Of a stretch of DNA of 64,000 nucleotides, positions 1-12,539 are shown piece by piece. A program made the translations under genes and the position numbers. The notes below the pieces were generated by a model that saw only the letters and a list, made by a program, of their open reading frames with translations, had not been told where the DNA came from and did not search any database. Position 1 is the first letter of the stretch, and each line of letters starts with the position of its first letter. Source of the stretch: Triplophysa rosa (taxonomy: Eukaryota > Chordata > Actinopteri > Cypriniformes > Nemacheilidae); assembly GCF_024868665.1 (NCBI RefSeq), contig NC_079892.1, positions 10,924,251-10,988,250 on the forward strand, read 5' to 3'.

Positions 1-1204
1 AGCTTGAATTCTTTGCAAATATATGCAGACAAATGTTCCCATCTCTAAGGGGAGCATTCTCTGGGAATATCAGAGCGTTTCTTACTCCACATTATATTTC
101 GGGCTTTATCTATTGTTTGTGTCTGACAAGGTGCTCCGCAGAATCGTCGGGCTGTTATATCAAATTCAGTGTAATAACCTTCGGCCTACTTTCGGAAGGA
201 AAAACGAAAAGGGAGAGTCGTAAGAAACAGGAGAAGTTGCGATGAATAAAAGAAGAGACTTCCAAGGACACGCTGGACTTCCTAATGGAGTCTCCAGGAA
301 CGGTGATGTTGGCCCGGAACGAGGTGAAGAGGACAAACAGGGTTCCTGACCAGCCGCGGGGGCCCTGTATAACATGTGCGAAGACACGAGGAGTTCAGAG
401 GTCAAGAACATCCCATGCTTGTCTTGAGCTCGTAAATGGAGACTAAACAATTGAAAATGTTTAAGAAAAGCAGGGCGTGTGTGCGACACTTAAGCAGTAC
501 AGCGACGTACCATTAAAATCATTTATAACCAATGTTTTGTTAGGTCGGGTCAAACCAAGGGTTTCTACAATAAAAAAATAACATTCAGCCATGATAAAAC
601 GGTACGTTTGATTATTTTGATGGCCTCTGGAACTCTGTACGTTATTAAGAGCGTGTTGAAACATACGGTTGTTTTTGGCGAGCGTGGCGGGACTAGGGCT
701 CACGGGAGATTTATGACACTTTAGAAATATATAGCTTGTCAAGTGGAGGCACTTTCAACAGAAAATGCTTATTTTCCCCATTAGACCTCTCCAGCACACT
801 TCAGAGGCGCACACACTCGCACATCAATGGACTACATCAAAAAGCACCTCGGAGTAATAGAGTTGCAAATGCTTCAGCAGACAGAAGTGTAATGAACACA
901 AGCCTGCCTGAACTGAGCTGTAAATACAGCAGCCATTCATACAGCTCTATATCTATTGAAACTGATAAATAATAGGAAACAATCTCTTTCAAAAACATTC
1001 TAAAAACATAATAATTGTGCTTCAAACTGTAAACAAAATTAAAAATGTAACTACAAATATGGCAAAACGCAAGCTGCACAATATCTTATAAACGCAGAGT
1101 GCTTGGAACTGAAAAAAGATTCTGCAGATTTTTCTAAAACTTTTTTTCAATTTACCAAAAAACAAAACACTTGAATTAATTCACATAAACCCAAAATGGA
1201 ACTA

Positions 1205-1558
1205 CAGAGGCACCGATGTATCGGCCGATTTCCAATCAATTTAAGACCATCGGCATATCAGTGATCGCATGAAAATGGTCAATATATAAAACTGATAGTT
1301 TATTAATCCTAGAGCTTTCCTGTGACTCAGCGGCACAGGCACTAGCATCGCCAAGGTCATGGGTTCGACCCCAGGGATTGCACATACTTAAAAAAAACTA
1401 ATGTATAGTATAATGCAATGTAAGTCGCTTTGGATAAAAGCGTCTGCCAAATGTATAAATGTAAATGTAATCCTCTCATCTGCAAGTTTCTATGTCAGAA
1501 GTGGGAACTATGATCTGATCGAACGTCCGCTGAAAGAAATCTAATCAGTGCATCCCTA
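1205..1558. mobile_element. hAT-like non-autonomous DNA transposon interrupted by a SINE
   Basis: The left end reads cagaggcaccgatgtatcgg and the right end, on the other strand, starts tagggatgcactgat. They are imperfect inverted termini around the known CACCGATGTATCGGCCGA-type core. The flanks (aatggaac on the left, aattgaac on the right) resemble a decayed 8-bp target duplication. A tRNA-derived SINE sits inside, so this element is older than the SINE insertion. Confidence 0.55.
1314..1470 (+). mobile_element. tRNA-derived SINE, nested in a hAT-like element
   Basis: The head carries a degenerate A-box-like segment (tgactcagcgg near 1323) and a clear B box, GGGTTCGACC, at 1361-1370. The 3' tail is the widespread teleost motif aagtcgctttggataaaagc followed by gtctgccaaatg, ending in tgtaaatgtaa. 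The tRNA part is more decayed than in the copy at 52 kb. Confidence 0.75.
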
Positions 1559-1619
1559 AATTGAACCACAGATTTATTATAGTAAAGTGTATTCCCCATG
1601 TTTTTTGGCACATTCATTT

Positions 1620-2090
1620 GTATTACCACTGTGATACTACCAAAGTTCGTTTACGGAAGTCGTGCCACTCGGCGGCCATGTTTGCATTTACATCATAGCA
1701 AGTCAACAGTCCTATCTCTTTGAATGTTGGAAGGCAGATATTTCTAAAATCGCTGCCAGAAATCACAATTAAACATATTTCCGATCAATTAATAAACCTG
1801 ATATGGACTGTACCATAACTTCGGTCTGCTAAGCTTAAATTGCATTAAAAATCACCTTTTCGAGGTTGCGTCAGCTACTGCGGCCCAGAGAATCTTCAGT
1901 CTTTATTGATTGACGATTGGATCGTTCTACTGGAAGGTGGAGCTTTCTTCGCTAGAGCGGCCATATTGAGCGTTGCATTCCTCTCTATTCATTTTAATGG
2001 CAGTGGCACATCTTGTTAATATATACAGTATTATGTTTGGTTACTACAAATACCATGGTTAAACTATGGTTACTGTGATAAGACAAATAA
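1620..2090. repeat. Probable composite of old DNA-transposon fragments
   Basis: Inverted GTGCCACT and AGTGGCAC motifs (about 1663 and 2002) enclose paired gcggccat motifs. The right end carries accatggttaaactatggtt, a palindrome seen in fish MITEs. Boundaries are uncertain and no target duplication is evident. Confidence 0.35.
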
Positions 2091-2599
2091 AAGCAAAAAA
2101 CGGTTTACTCTAAAGACAAGATTTAAGTGGCTTCCTGAAATGGGCATTCCGATCATTTTTTCCTTTTAGAAAATAAGGAAGACCTTGAGTGAAAAAGGTG
2201 CATCCCCTATGGCATGAAACTGTACCTTCACTAAGTCCCACCCCCTTAGCTACAGTTGCTATTCTCATACTTTGGAGGTACTCTGTAACACTTTAAATCT
2301 AATAATGCATTATATGATTGTTTAGTTAGAATCAGAAATTGTGTAATATGCCAAACTGTTACATCATTGAACATCACTGTAATGGAGACCTGAATCTTAT
2401 TCTTACATTTGTTTTGAATCAAACTAATATATGATATTTAATAATGTACGACTTCTTCCTCTCTTACAGCAATCATGAAGATTGTAGGGCCCATGACAAT
2501 ACTTTTTCCATATGCCTCCATCAAAACAGCAACTCGAGAGCTTTATTGGTAAACCATCAACTTTCAGTTAAAAGTAAAACAAATGACAGACGTTCAGGC

Positions 2600-3010
2600 C
2601 CCCCTGGCGTGACACAGTGTGGGCATCGCAGCAAAGATATGCAGTTTGACAAAAGCCCAGCCAAGCCAGAGCTGGACGGAGGTAAAAGATGCTCCCTCCT
2701 CAATCGAGCGCATCATGTTTCAAAAGCCTCATGCTATCGCTGCCTCTTCATCAGGACACACGAGGGGCCCATTTACCCCCAGTGGGCAGCCTGGAGCTGC
2801 CGGCCAGCCTGCGTCCCTGCAAGGAGCCGCCGCGAGGGGGAGATGAGGCTCGACCTGCTCCGAGCCGGGTCTGTGCCGCACGGCTGAGGCCCTCGCCAAA
2901 TCCCAGCCCAACTGTCACTGCTGGCACAGGCCTCCGCCCCTTCAAGCACATAATCTGTGCTCACATGGCTGTTAAACCCCTCCGCCATCATGCACTCTGT
3001 CTTCAGAGCA
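2600..3010. promoter_or_regulatory. GC-rich repeat-poor intronic block
   Basis: The block is clearly richer in G and C than its surroundings, with CpG-containing stretches around 2800-2890 and no terminal repeats. Overlapping frames are open on both strands here because of the composition, and none resembles a known protein. It is a candidate regulatory element only by composition and by lying in rora intron 1. Confidence 0.25.
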
Positions 3011-3287
3011 CACACGCATGCCTACATCGCATTGTCTTGTGCACACATGCTTCTGTCATCAGATATGAAAGGAATGGAAGAAAACACTTTCGTTTTTCTT
3101 GATCCTGAATGGAAAAATTTGGCGTATTAGTCGTCTTAAGGCCGAGTCGTTTAACGCCTCGTGACTAAACAAAGGGTGCCAATGTGAGCGTGCACACCGA
3201 CATGCAAAACGCCAGGTGTAAAAGCGTTATTTAAAAAAAAGCACCTCTGGCTCGTTTTTTGGTTTGACGCGTCACATTAAAAATCGT

Positions 3288-4064
3288 GTAACACAGGCCG
3301 TTTCTGCCAATCTCATATTAATCTTGAGTGCCTATACAGTAGTATTGCATACGTTGTATCTTCGAAGTGTATTTGGTTTGATCAAATTTATAAAAGAGAG
3401 ATACAGCTGTACGATTATTTCCGGAAAAACACGAGCTGCTAGAGGTGGGACAAGTGGGCAGAGTGGGACAGAACTACAGCATGAGCAAGCAACACATCAT
3501 CCCTTCGTGTTTCGTACATTATGCACGTACACGCCGATTGCCAACAAAACACAGACTTATGACTTAGTTTGACTTACTGCGTGCGGTTCATGTCCGGCAT
3601 CTTTTAGTACTGTGACCTCGCCATCTATCAGTTTCAAACGATCTCCAAATCCAGCGTTATATCCACCGTTTATATAACATCCATCACTGAAATGCCGTGA
3701 ACAAACAGACACACCTCAACTTCCCTTTCGCAAGAGTAATGAGCTGCAGTGCTGCGTAGCCCATCTTGACGCAGCGCAGATAACCTTGATGGTAAGCGGG
3801 TCTCGCTCGTCGGTTGGCTCTTGGGCAGGCTTTTTCGCCTTTGCCTTGCTGTGCTTTTGGCAAATAAAAGGAATAGGATCCCTGTGATGACACAGGGACC
3901 CAGAATTAGAAAAAACTTTCCGAAACAAGTTGCAGTGCTGGGGGAGTGTTATCAAGTACAGAAATACTATGTCATACGTCCAACTCGTTTTTTTAACAAG
4001 TTGACCATGTTAAGCATGAGAAGCCAGCACGTTTAACAGTGTAAGGAAGTCAGAATGCATGACA
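3288..4064 (+). mobile_element. Dispersed repeat, copy 1 of 2 in the window
   Basis: It matches 28440-29130 in the same orientation. Shared landmarks are tttctgccaatctcatatta at 3301 and 28451, cagcgttatatccaccgttt at 3651 and 28741, and cagaatgcat at 4051 and 29121. Copy 1 is about 80 bp longer between the outer landmarks. The ends of this copy are less clear than those of copy 2, which shows TTAA-type termini. Confidence 0.75.
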
Positions 4065-4229
4065 TAGCATGATATCCGATCTTTAAAAACTGGCCGACCA
4101 ATGAGATTTGTGCTTTTGTTCACGTTCCTGGACCTGCTGAAGTTACAGTAAAACACGACTTGGTGGCGCTCAAGAACAAAACGGTCTTGCCGAGCACACA
4201 TTGATATAAACGACGAAGAGGAAGAAAGT

Positions 4230-5560
4230 AGATGAAAGATTGAGGGCATTTTCCAAACGGAAGTGAGCATCCCTATGCCCTACTCCCTTCGAAGGGCTGA
4301 GCCCTTGAAGTGAACTGTTTGAAGGGTATAGGGCATTACTGTCTCTTGTGTATGCATTTGGAACTCCCTTCACAAAGGGAATTGACTGGCCAAATGTTAC
4401 CTTGGCAATGCCGCACATGCACTCTGAATCCAGCACTCAGTTGTTGAAAATAAACAATATATCAGGGTTTTTCCTGGCTCAAATTGAGGCAGAGGTGGTG
4501 TCATCCTGATTTTGACTTGTACACACACTCTTAGGCCTACCGTACCTTTAAGTGGCTTAACCAACGTGACTTTGACATATTAAAAGTTCTAATAAAATGA
4601 GATGAAAATGACAATTATTAAGTTATATAAAACATTACTTTCATTCAACCAAACAGAAATTTTTCTTAATCAAATAAAGCTTTTTTTTTTTTATCATTTT
4701 CAACTAACTTTTCAGCCCACAATCGCCAACTGAATTAACCAGTCTTACTAAATGAGCAAAGCTCATTCACATCTTGCATTCTCTGTGGTTCACTTTAAAT
4801 GATTCAATGATCTCTTATATTCGCTAGTGACCGAAAAGTTGAATAGTTTAAATGAATCGGTTCAAATGAGTCATTCGTGTGCTAGTTGTTCAGAACGCAA
4901 CGTTCGTCCGTACTGGCGAACTCGCTGTGTATAGTATACGCTGATTCAACGATCCAATGCACAGCTAAAGACATTACATTGATGTATGTCATGTTAATTT
5001 AAGACATTTCAAGAAATTAAACGTACATGGATGCAAAACAAACAGCCGTGAAAACACAGCTCTCGTCTTGTTCTGAAACTCTTTTTAGCGCCTCAGTGTG
5101 CTGATAACGAAACAGCGCCTCCATTGTGGCTTAATGCCGCAACTGCAGTTACAAATGACAGTCTGTTAAATGCACGCAGCATTTCTTGTGAAGGCACCTG
5201 ACATGATTTTGGCGATAGTCTGAGGTGGCACGACATTTGACGGAGGCGGCCGCCTCCAATTTCTCTATGCAGGAAAAACCTTGTATATTTAATATTTCTT
5301 ATCGAATATTGTCTAATTGTCTTATTTCACCTTGTTTTTTCACTCCACTTGGTATTTAAAAAGGAAATATATGATAAAGGAAAGGTCACATGATCACAAA
5401 AGGAACTCACTTCCTTGAAGTGACCATGGCTTCTGAAAGGGTCCTTCGTGAAGAGATTCAGGTGTACACTTTAGTTTGGAATGCCCCTACAAATGGCGTC
5501 CCCTTCTCGAAGGGCCCTTCAAGGGCGCATAAATGCTGTTTGGAAAATGGGATGCATCGA
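4230..5560. mobile_element. DNA-transposon remnant with inverted ends, split by a nested element
   Basis: The left end contains cattttccaaac (4249) and the right end its complement gtttggaaaatg (5538). Both ends carry several cccttcgaaggg-like small palindromes and related gaagtga motifs. The interior is interrupted by the hAT-like element at 4463-5283. The exact limits are uncertain. Confidence 0.5.
4463..5283. mobile_element. hAT-like non-autonomous element, nested
   Basis: The left terminus is cagggtttttcctggctcaa. The right terminus read on the other strand is caaggtttttcctgcatag. Inside each end lies a gaggc-rich stretch, with gaggcggccgcctcc near 5241. TATAT borders both sides, but no clean 8-bp duplication remains. 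No transposase frame is present. Confidence 0.6.
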
Positions 5561-6304
5561 GGCAAGATTAATTCTTCTTCTGTGTGACAAGCGAGAAATA
5601 CCGGGGTATTTCTGTTTTTCATTAAGCGCCATCTAATGTCAGGGAGGGAATTTGCACGTTCACTTTTTTTTGATACTCATCGCCAGAGTATCGTCCCAGT
5701 GTGGACAAGCCTATACAGTTCAAGTTGAATGCAGAAGTATTGGTTCTAGAAAAAGGAGTGACTGAAGTGGCCTTTTAGAGTATTGTATGTCATCACAAAT
5801 AAAAAAATAATGAAGACCACACCCATGCAGTCATGAGTTTACAGCAATTCGTAACTTTTTTTGTGTTAAAAATAAAAAAACATAAATTATTAAGCAATTA
5901 CATAAAAATAAGTGTTGTAAACTGACTCTTTACCTATCTCCGATCGACAGGTTGTAATGATTTATAATTTGAGCTGACAAGTCCAATTTCATGGGAAATG
6001 TACGATTGCACCAATAGACTTTAAATCACAAAATATAAGTGCATTAATAACCTGCAATTTTATGTTTTAACCAGAGATGGCGATAGAGAGGCAAACGTAA
6101 AATTTGATTTGCAATTCATCACTAAGCAACATACAGTTTTTCTTTATTATGCATTGGAATTACTCAATTTATTTCATTCAGAAAGTGTGTGAGAAAATGA
6201 TGACAAAACTTTCGATTTTGGGTAAACTAAAACAAGAATCATGAAAATAAATTTCAATATAAGAAAATACTGCACCCAAGACTAAGTATAGACAGCTAGC
6301 TGTG

Positions 6305-6790
6305 TGTTTTTTACACTTCTTTCAGTAAGACAGCAGTCAAGGTGTCACCCTCCACCGCCGCATCAATCTCAGGACGCACTGCCGTCTCCCTCCATCCTTC
6401 TCCCCGTATCTCCCGATGACAGAGCGCTAACGTCGCACACGTCCAGGTGAGAGAGTGGCGCGTGTCACCGGGCGAAAAATGTCCGCGCTCGCCATGCTCA
6501 GCCATCTCCTTTAATTGGGTAAAACAAAGTAATTTGAGCGCAGCGCAGGGGGGCGTGAGGGGCTAAATGACAGGACAGAAGGTCAACGCTTCTCTCTTAC
6601 TCCACCGAGCGTCATCCACCAACACGCCCAGCATGGTTTTGAGTTAATATTGAGATCTATTATCCAGCAGCCCTCTGCCATCTGCCCCACACGTGCGAGC
6701 CGGCGCAGGCAATCAACTGTACGTGCTGAGGGAAACAGCGCTACAGTGCATTTGTCTGCTACTGTATGCATGCAATGCAAAATTAGAATT
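6305..6790. promoter_or_regulatory. GC- and CpG-rich repeat-poor intronic block
   Basis: The block stands out from AT-rich neighbours. It contains several CpG dinucleotides, a TTTAATTGGG homeodomain-like core (about 6510) and no terminal repeats. It is a candidate intronic enhancer or alternative promoter of rora. Conservation was not measured. Confidence 0.3.
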
Positions 6791-7228
6791 ATCCTTTAAA
6801 ACTTTGAGTTACAATTCATATATACTGTAAATATACCTTTAAAATAAGATATTTGGTTTGAAATTGTCTTATGAATCTTTTTGATTGTTGTAGGGCCAAT
6901 AATTGTTGCCAGGGAAAATAAAAATAACAAAATTCAACTCACCGATTTACTAACTATCGTAACTAACATTAAAGCCCCCTAAAAATGTGTTTTGCACACG
7001 GTGGATATATTCCACAGTGCAAAACGCACTGACACTGGAAGCCCCTCACAAAGTAAGAAGCTATTTGCTGTGAAAAGGCAATTTGGTCGTTTTCAAGGAA
7101 CCTTTCCAAGAGCATTCAGAGAAGGGTCAAGCAGAACGACGCCAGTTCCTTTAGGAAGGTCAAGCTGGTCCGTCGTCTAAATATGAAGATTACACCACTG
7201 AGAGATAACCAGAGCAATGCCTCAGGTG

Positions 7229-7232
<4 letters not shown>

Positions 7233-7276
<44 letters not shown>
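7233..7276 (+). repeat. CA dinucleotide microsatellite
   Basis: An uninterrupted CA run of about 42 bases. The open frames crossing it on both strands are low complexity and not genes. Confidence 0.95.
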
Positions 7277-7277
<1 letters not shown>

Positions 7278-7799
7278 TGCACACACTGGTTTCAACACAG
7301 CTATTTCCACATTCCTCTGGCTGCTGGCCTGCTCAGATGTTTCAACAAAGCAGCTGTGGTTTTCAATGAAAGGAAGAAATAACAGAGAAAGAAAAATGTT
7401 TAGGGGAGTTACTTCAAACACATTAATGCCAATGTTTGCGTCAAAGCTATTCAAATCTGACAGTTCCTTTTTACAGAAAAACTACGACAATTTACTTGTA
7501 AATGCAGTATAAGCTGATAAAACACAAAAGCCTTGGACATTTCATGCCTCTCCTAATACCTGAGATGTTTTAGTTATCTTGAATAACAACACATGACATG
7601 TAATTAGTGTTGGTGCGGTAAGCATCACTTTTTCAACCAATTCTATTCTGGTTAGGATAAACTATACAGCTCAAATTGTGCAGCTTGTTGGCAAGAAATG
7701 TACTATCACATAAGAATTCAGGCCTACGATTTTTAGCTGACTGGCAGTAATATAGGCAGAAGGTTTAGGTTTATATTCAAACGAGGGACATGAGATGCA

Positions 7800-8135
7800 T
7801 ACCTCTGACATCCACCCAAAACACTAACAAATGTATAACAACACACGGTAGCAACTGTACAGCAACACCCTGGCAACCACCAAAAACACTTTAACAAGTG
7901 CACAGCAACACCCTCAAAACTCCCTCTAGCAACTACAAAGCAACACACTGACAACAACTCAAAACAACCTTTAGCAACGACACAGGAACACCCTGACAAC
8001 CACCCAAAACACTCTAGGAAAACCCTGACAACCACCCAAAACACTCACGGGACTGCTCAGGAATGCCCTGACCACCACACAAAACACTAGGATCCACAGA
8101 GCAATGCCCTGACAACCACCCACAACACCCCAGTC
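7800..8135. repeat. Minisatellite with a degenerate CCTGACAACCACCCAAAACACT unit
   Basis: The motif ccctgacaaccacccaaaac and close variants recur many times with a spacing of roughly 30-45 bases, linked by cagcaaca or ctagcaac pieces. The units are diverged. The open frames on the minus strand here (repeating VFWVVVRVF-like residues) are translations of the repeat, not a protein. Confidence 0.85.
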
Positions 8136-9237
8136 TCCTGGACGCAAATCTAGCATATAAATCTAATCAGAATAAGTAATGCCCCTTACATATTCACTTC
8201 TTTCATATTTTGGCAAATTTGATTTCAGATGAGAGTCAAAGTTACCAATAGGAGGACTCTGAGCTCCCACTTCACCATTCAGCAAACATCAGACATACAC
8301 AGCGCGAAAAAATGTGGGTCTACTGGGTAGTAATGTGGGTAGTAACCACTGCAGACATCCGTCAGTCTTTGTGCTTCTGTGTTTGTGTGTCGTGCTTGTG
8401 CATTCCCCTAATACTGTGCAGCTCTGTTACAAATGACTGTGCTGACTGCGGCGTATGTGGGTTTACTCCCAGATGCGAACGATGCTCGGATCAGGAGATG
8501 TGCGACGCTCTGGGCTATGTTGGCACAACCTCCCTGGGAATAATCCTTTAATGTGTCCCATGAATTTGCATGGAGTGTTTCGGGGGTGTCGGGAGGGTAT
8601 CGCTCACCTATAGCTCAGTGCGAGTCGTGCTGGGCCCGAAGCCTTTAGGGCTCAATCAGGTATTATCTGTCTGTTTTAGGACACCGCCATCAATCTCGTC
8701 CTGTCCACTTCCTGTCCCACGTGGGATCAAATCACCAGCCTAGAGTACCTACAGAGGCATCGTGGCCCAGCTGCCAGCTTTTGTGCTCTGACGGTACTTA
8801 TTAGTCAGTTCTTTGTTACAACTGGTGTTGGTTTCTTGACTGAGCCGCCTGTTAAGAAGAACCGGTAAGGTTTATTACAGAAGGTAGGGCAATATTTGTG
8901 GCAAAATTTTGTATAAATGTCTTTTTTACAATGAATTGATGCATTTTAAATGTAAACATTTTGTTGTACATAAAGTGCAAATGAATTGATTATTTAATGT
9001 TTAATATTCGTTAAACATTACGAAAATCTTCCAAAATGAGATATCGCCGTTTTTTTTTAATCATGTTTTTTATTATGTTATCATGTTTTTATTGCGTTTT
9101 ATTGTGTCAGTTAGCTGTATTTGTTTTTGTTATTGTGGCTTAAATCAAAACAAACCAACTGCAGTTTGATTGATATTACTTGGAATGCACAATAAAAAAC
9201 ATGATTTAAAAAAAAATCTCATTTTGGAACCAAACTC

Positions 9238-9300
9238 TTCATATATATACTGTATATACTGTATATATATATTATTTATAGATAAATATATATTCACATT
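9238..9300. repeat. TA-rich low-complexity tract
   Basis: Runs of TATATA with interspersed ctgtatatac, an unstable low-complexity stretch. Confidence 0.7.
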
Positions 9301-9919
9301 GCATATTTATGTCTATAACACATATCATGCTACCTGCATGACACTACAGAATGATAATCTTTTACCGAGGTAAATTTGCTGTAACATTATATTTTTACCA
9401 TCCCATTCAATCAGATTCAAAAGAAGGTTTCGGCATTGTGACATCACTGACATTTCCAGTATCTCTCATTTACATCGTGATGATTTTTACATGTGTATCA
9501 ATGGCTTGCACCTCAGCGCGGATCTACGGTCGGCTCCCTTGTAATCGTCTTACGCCGTCTTATTCCTCAATGCAACTGTCACAAACTATAAACTCAACAA
9601 TTTGGCACAAATGTCAAAATGAGTACGCTCTGCGTTACGGAGATATTACGGGGGTACCGGAAACTGTGCCAAATAAGTGTGCCACATAAAACGGGATAAT
9701 CCGTGCCAAGCATGACTAGCGTCTGGTCAGGCAGAATATCATTTACATGCTGCATTCATGACTCATTAGCTTTATTGAAGTCGGAGTACATGTGTTCCAG
9801 TCTGCGCGAATGACAAGTAATTCAGTCACTTTGACAGAAGTAATGCATCTCTTGTGGAAACAACTGCGCTGAGTGTTTTTGCTCGCTGAGGATTTCTTTT
9901 TATTTGTTTTTGCCTCTCG

Positions 9920-10430
9920 CGCTGTTGAGTGATAAAGCGCACGCTGCCGAGCATTAGACCTCCGGCCGCTACGACAGCCAGAACGGCCGGGAACTCACGC
10001 CGGCTCTATAATCTGACCCGTGAGTGATTGCTGAGGGTTTGAGAGGTACTTGGTCCAATTAGAACCGTGCTGCAAATTTCCAGCCGGCCCTGACAAAGAT
10101 GAAGTGGCACTTTGAGAAGACACAGTGGCTTTCAGCCAGGTAAGAGAGAAGCTCAACCCAGACATTCTAGTCCAGCAATTAACAAACCTCGGCTGGACCC
10201 TCCCTCCCCATGCTCCCCGAGACCCCGCATGCAAATTGAAATATAATGAGAATTCTCTATCAATTAAACCCGCAGATTGTCATTCACCACGCCGCGGTTT
10301 CGGGAAAACTGGACAAACTGCCACGTACGAGTGTCAGCGGCATTGCGAAGGGTCGAGATCGCCGTCAAAGGGGAAAGAAGTCACAAATGTACTCCTGCTG
10401 ATACAAATGACAGATGTGTCCAATAAATAG
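9920..10430. promoter_or_regulatory. Candidate conserved non-coding element with a POU octamer-like site
   Basis: A repeat-poor, GC-balanced block in rora intron 1. It contains ATGCAAAT (10229-10236), an exact POU-family octamer core, and CAATTAA homeodomain-like motifs (10175 and 10261 areas). The composition and motif density resemble vertebrate developmental enhancers. The plus-strand open frame here (about 10125-10430) has no recognisable domain. Enhancer status is inference. Confidence 0.35.
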
Positions 10431-10688
10431 TCTGTCACATAATAATTTCAACGCCACACGTTTTCTTAAAGTGGGTCTGCAGGGCAGAGCGGAGGTGTCA
10501 TTTCAACCACGCGGATGTGAAAAGTCAAACGTTCGTTCAGCATTCAAGCTTTTCCCCTCAGCGGCAGGCCATTAAACTGCCTTATAACCTGGTCAAAATA
10601 ACCTCATGTTGAAATCATTTGCCAAACTAAATTGAGCCATCTCTAGAAGCCAATCTGCAAATGAACCAATGAAAATAAAAAAAATCAT

Positions 10689-10919
10689 CCAAGAATAACA
10701 ATTTTGACATTATTTACTTACCCTCATGTCCTGAGAGCAGAAAGTTCCATTGAACACAATAAGAGCAGGTCTGAAATCATGACATTTGACTAAAGGTCAT
10801 AGCAAGGTATGAAAAAGATTTACCATAGCAAGGTAAAGAAAAAACTTATTCACAAAAAACAACACGCCCAACAAAAATAAATAATGTCAATTTTTATTTC
10901 TGGGTGAACTATTAAAGGA
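10689..10919. mobile_element. Internally rearranged copy of the palindromic cypriniform MITE
   Basis: The left part retains ttatttacttaccctcatgt and the right part tttctgggtgaactattaaa, the two ends of the element seen intact at 12.1 and 33.5 kb. The middle is deleted or replaced, with a repeated catagcaaggta motif. Confidence 0.6.
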
Positions 10920-12100
10920 AACAGTATGAGGAAATTGAAATGGCTTGTAGCAAAGATCCAAAGATGAAACAGTCAAGGAAAAGCCAGTGATCAGATCAAT
11001 ATTTAGATTCATATCAAGCGTAGTTAAATTTCTGTTCAGACCAATGTAACGTAACCTTTACCAACCCACACAAGCATGTATTGCAGGACTTCTCAAATAC
11101 TGTGGCACCATTGTGCTCCATCTAACTTTTCTCCGTTAAAATGCGATCAATTACAATACGTTTGCCAGCCACGTGGCAAAAACTTCCATCTTTTAATATG
11201 AAATTAATGCAGCGATTATAATGGGGTCTTGGGAAGGAATAATTTCGCATTTCAAAATCTTTGAACATTAACTGATGGCTTCCATCTTCCTATTTCTGCA
11301 TGTCTATTTCTGTCTGTCACGTAAAAATAGGGTTTTAATAACCTGACATGGGGTTAATTATTGCATCCCGACACTACATTAGGAAAATAAAGTGGTAAAA
11401 CACTGATCGATAAGGCTGATAAACTTCAACCCGAAGATGGAGGGACGTGATTGGTTCGGCATATACGACAGCGGGAGAGCCCGGTTCTCAATCACTGCCG
11501 GAGTCCGATGGGAACGACGTTCTGACTGAGTATTAGCATCTCCATCACTGTTCCATCAATTCCTTCCCTTGGTCATCTATCCACAAGCTGAGATTAACTA
11601 TTCATTACATAAAAGAGAAATCTCATCTTCTGTTTATGACATCATGTGAAAGAGACTTGGTCACAAGTTAACAATCCGAAGTTTCCCAAAGTCCTGCGAC
11701 TTTCCGAAAGTCCATGTGATCGTGTGGTTCACAGCAACAGCTTTTTATTAAACTTATTTATTTGTAACATCACAAATTTAAGGATTTGAATGTATGAAAA
11801 TGCCTAATGCTTTCAAAATAAATTGCAAATAAAAGAAAGAGAAAATCGGACGGTCAAAACTGTTTTGCTCCTAAGATAAAAATATACAAAACAAAACAAT
11901 TGCGTATTGTTGATTTGTTTTGTTAATTAGATATTTTTTTCTAATTTCTGAATGTTTACTTGAATAATTAACGTCCATTACATAGATAAATGTTTTTTTA
12001 TTTGTTCACTGTTTTAATGTTGGAGTACATCAAATATTGTTCACTTATTTATATCGGCTACTGATGTTTCAGCATTGTGACAACCAAATTTCTAGTAACA

Positions 12101-12382
12101 TTAAATGGATAGTTCACTCAAAAATAACATTTCTGTCATCATTCATGTCGTTCAAGACCTGTATAAGACTTTATTTTGCTAAAAACAAATGAATATATTT
12201 GGAGAAATGTCCAAATACAATAGAAGTCAAAAGGGGGCCAATGTTGTTTGCTTACCAACATTTTTCTAAACATCTGTACTTTTCTGTTCTGCAGAAGAAA
12301 GAAAGTCATACAGGTTTGAAATTACATGAGGATGAACAAATGATGACAGAATTTTCATTTTGGGGTGAAACATCCCTTTCAA
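12101..12382. mobile_element. Palindromic cypriniform MITE, near full length
   Basis: It starts ttaaatggatagttcactca and ends with the inverted equivalent (ggggtgaaacatccctttcaa). The two halves are mutually inverted: tcatgtcgttcaagacctgt on the left is answered by caggtttgaaattacatgag on the right. The small plus-strand frame over the right half is a translation of the element. Confidence 0.8.
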
Positions 12383-12539
12383 CGGTTAAATGGCTGAAAG
12401 TGCACGTGCCGAAAACATAATTATCTACATAACCGAGAGGATGATGGTAGAACCGCACACAAAAACCTCCGCCTGAGACTCAAGTTGAAGGTCAGAAAGA
12501 CAAAACAAGTCCTCGGCGAAACCTTGTCCCTTCCCAGCC

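Noticed and set aside
2444..3102. Overlapping 147- and 137-codon plus-strand frames
   Set aside because: Several frames are open on both strands in a GC-rich block. None shows a domain, so composition explains them.
7733..8156. Minus-strand open frames with repeating VFWVVVRVF-type residues
   Set aside because: They follow the minisatellite at 7.8-8.1 kb and have no protein homology.
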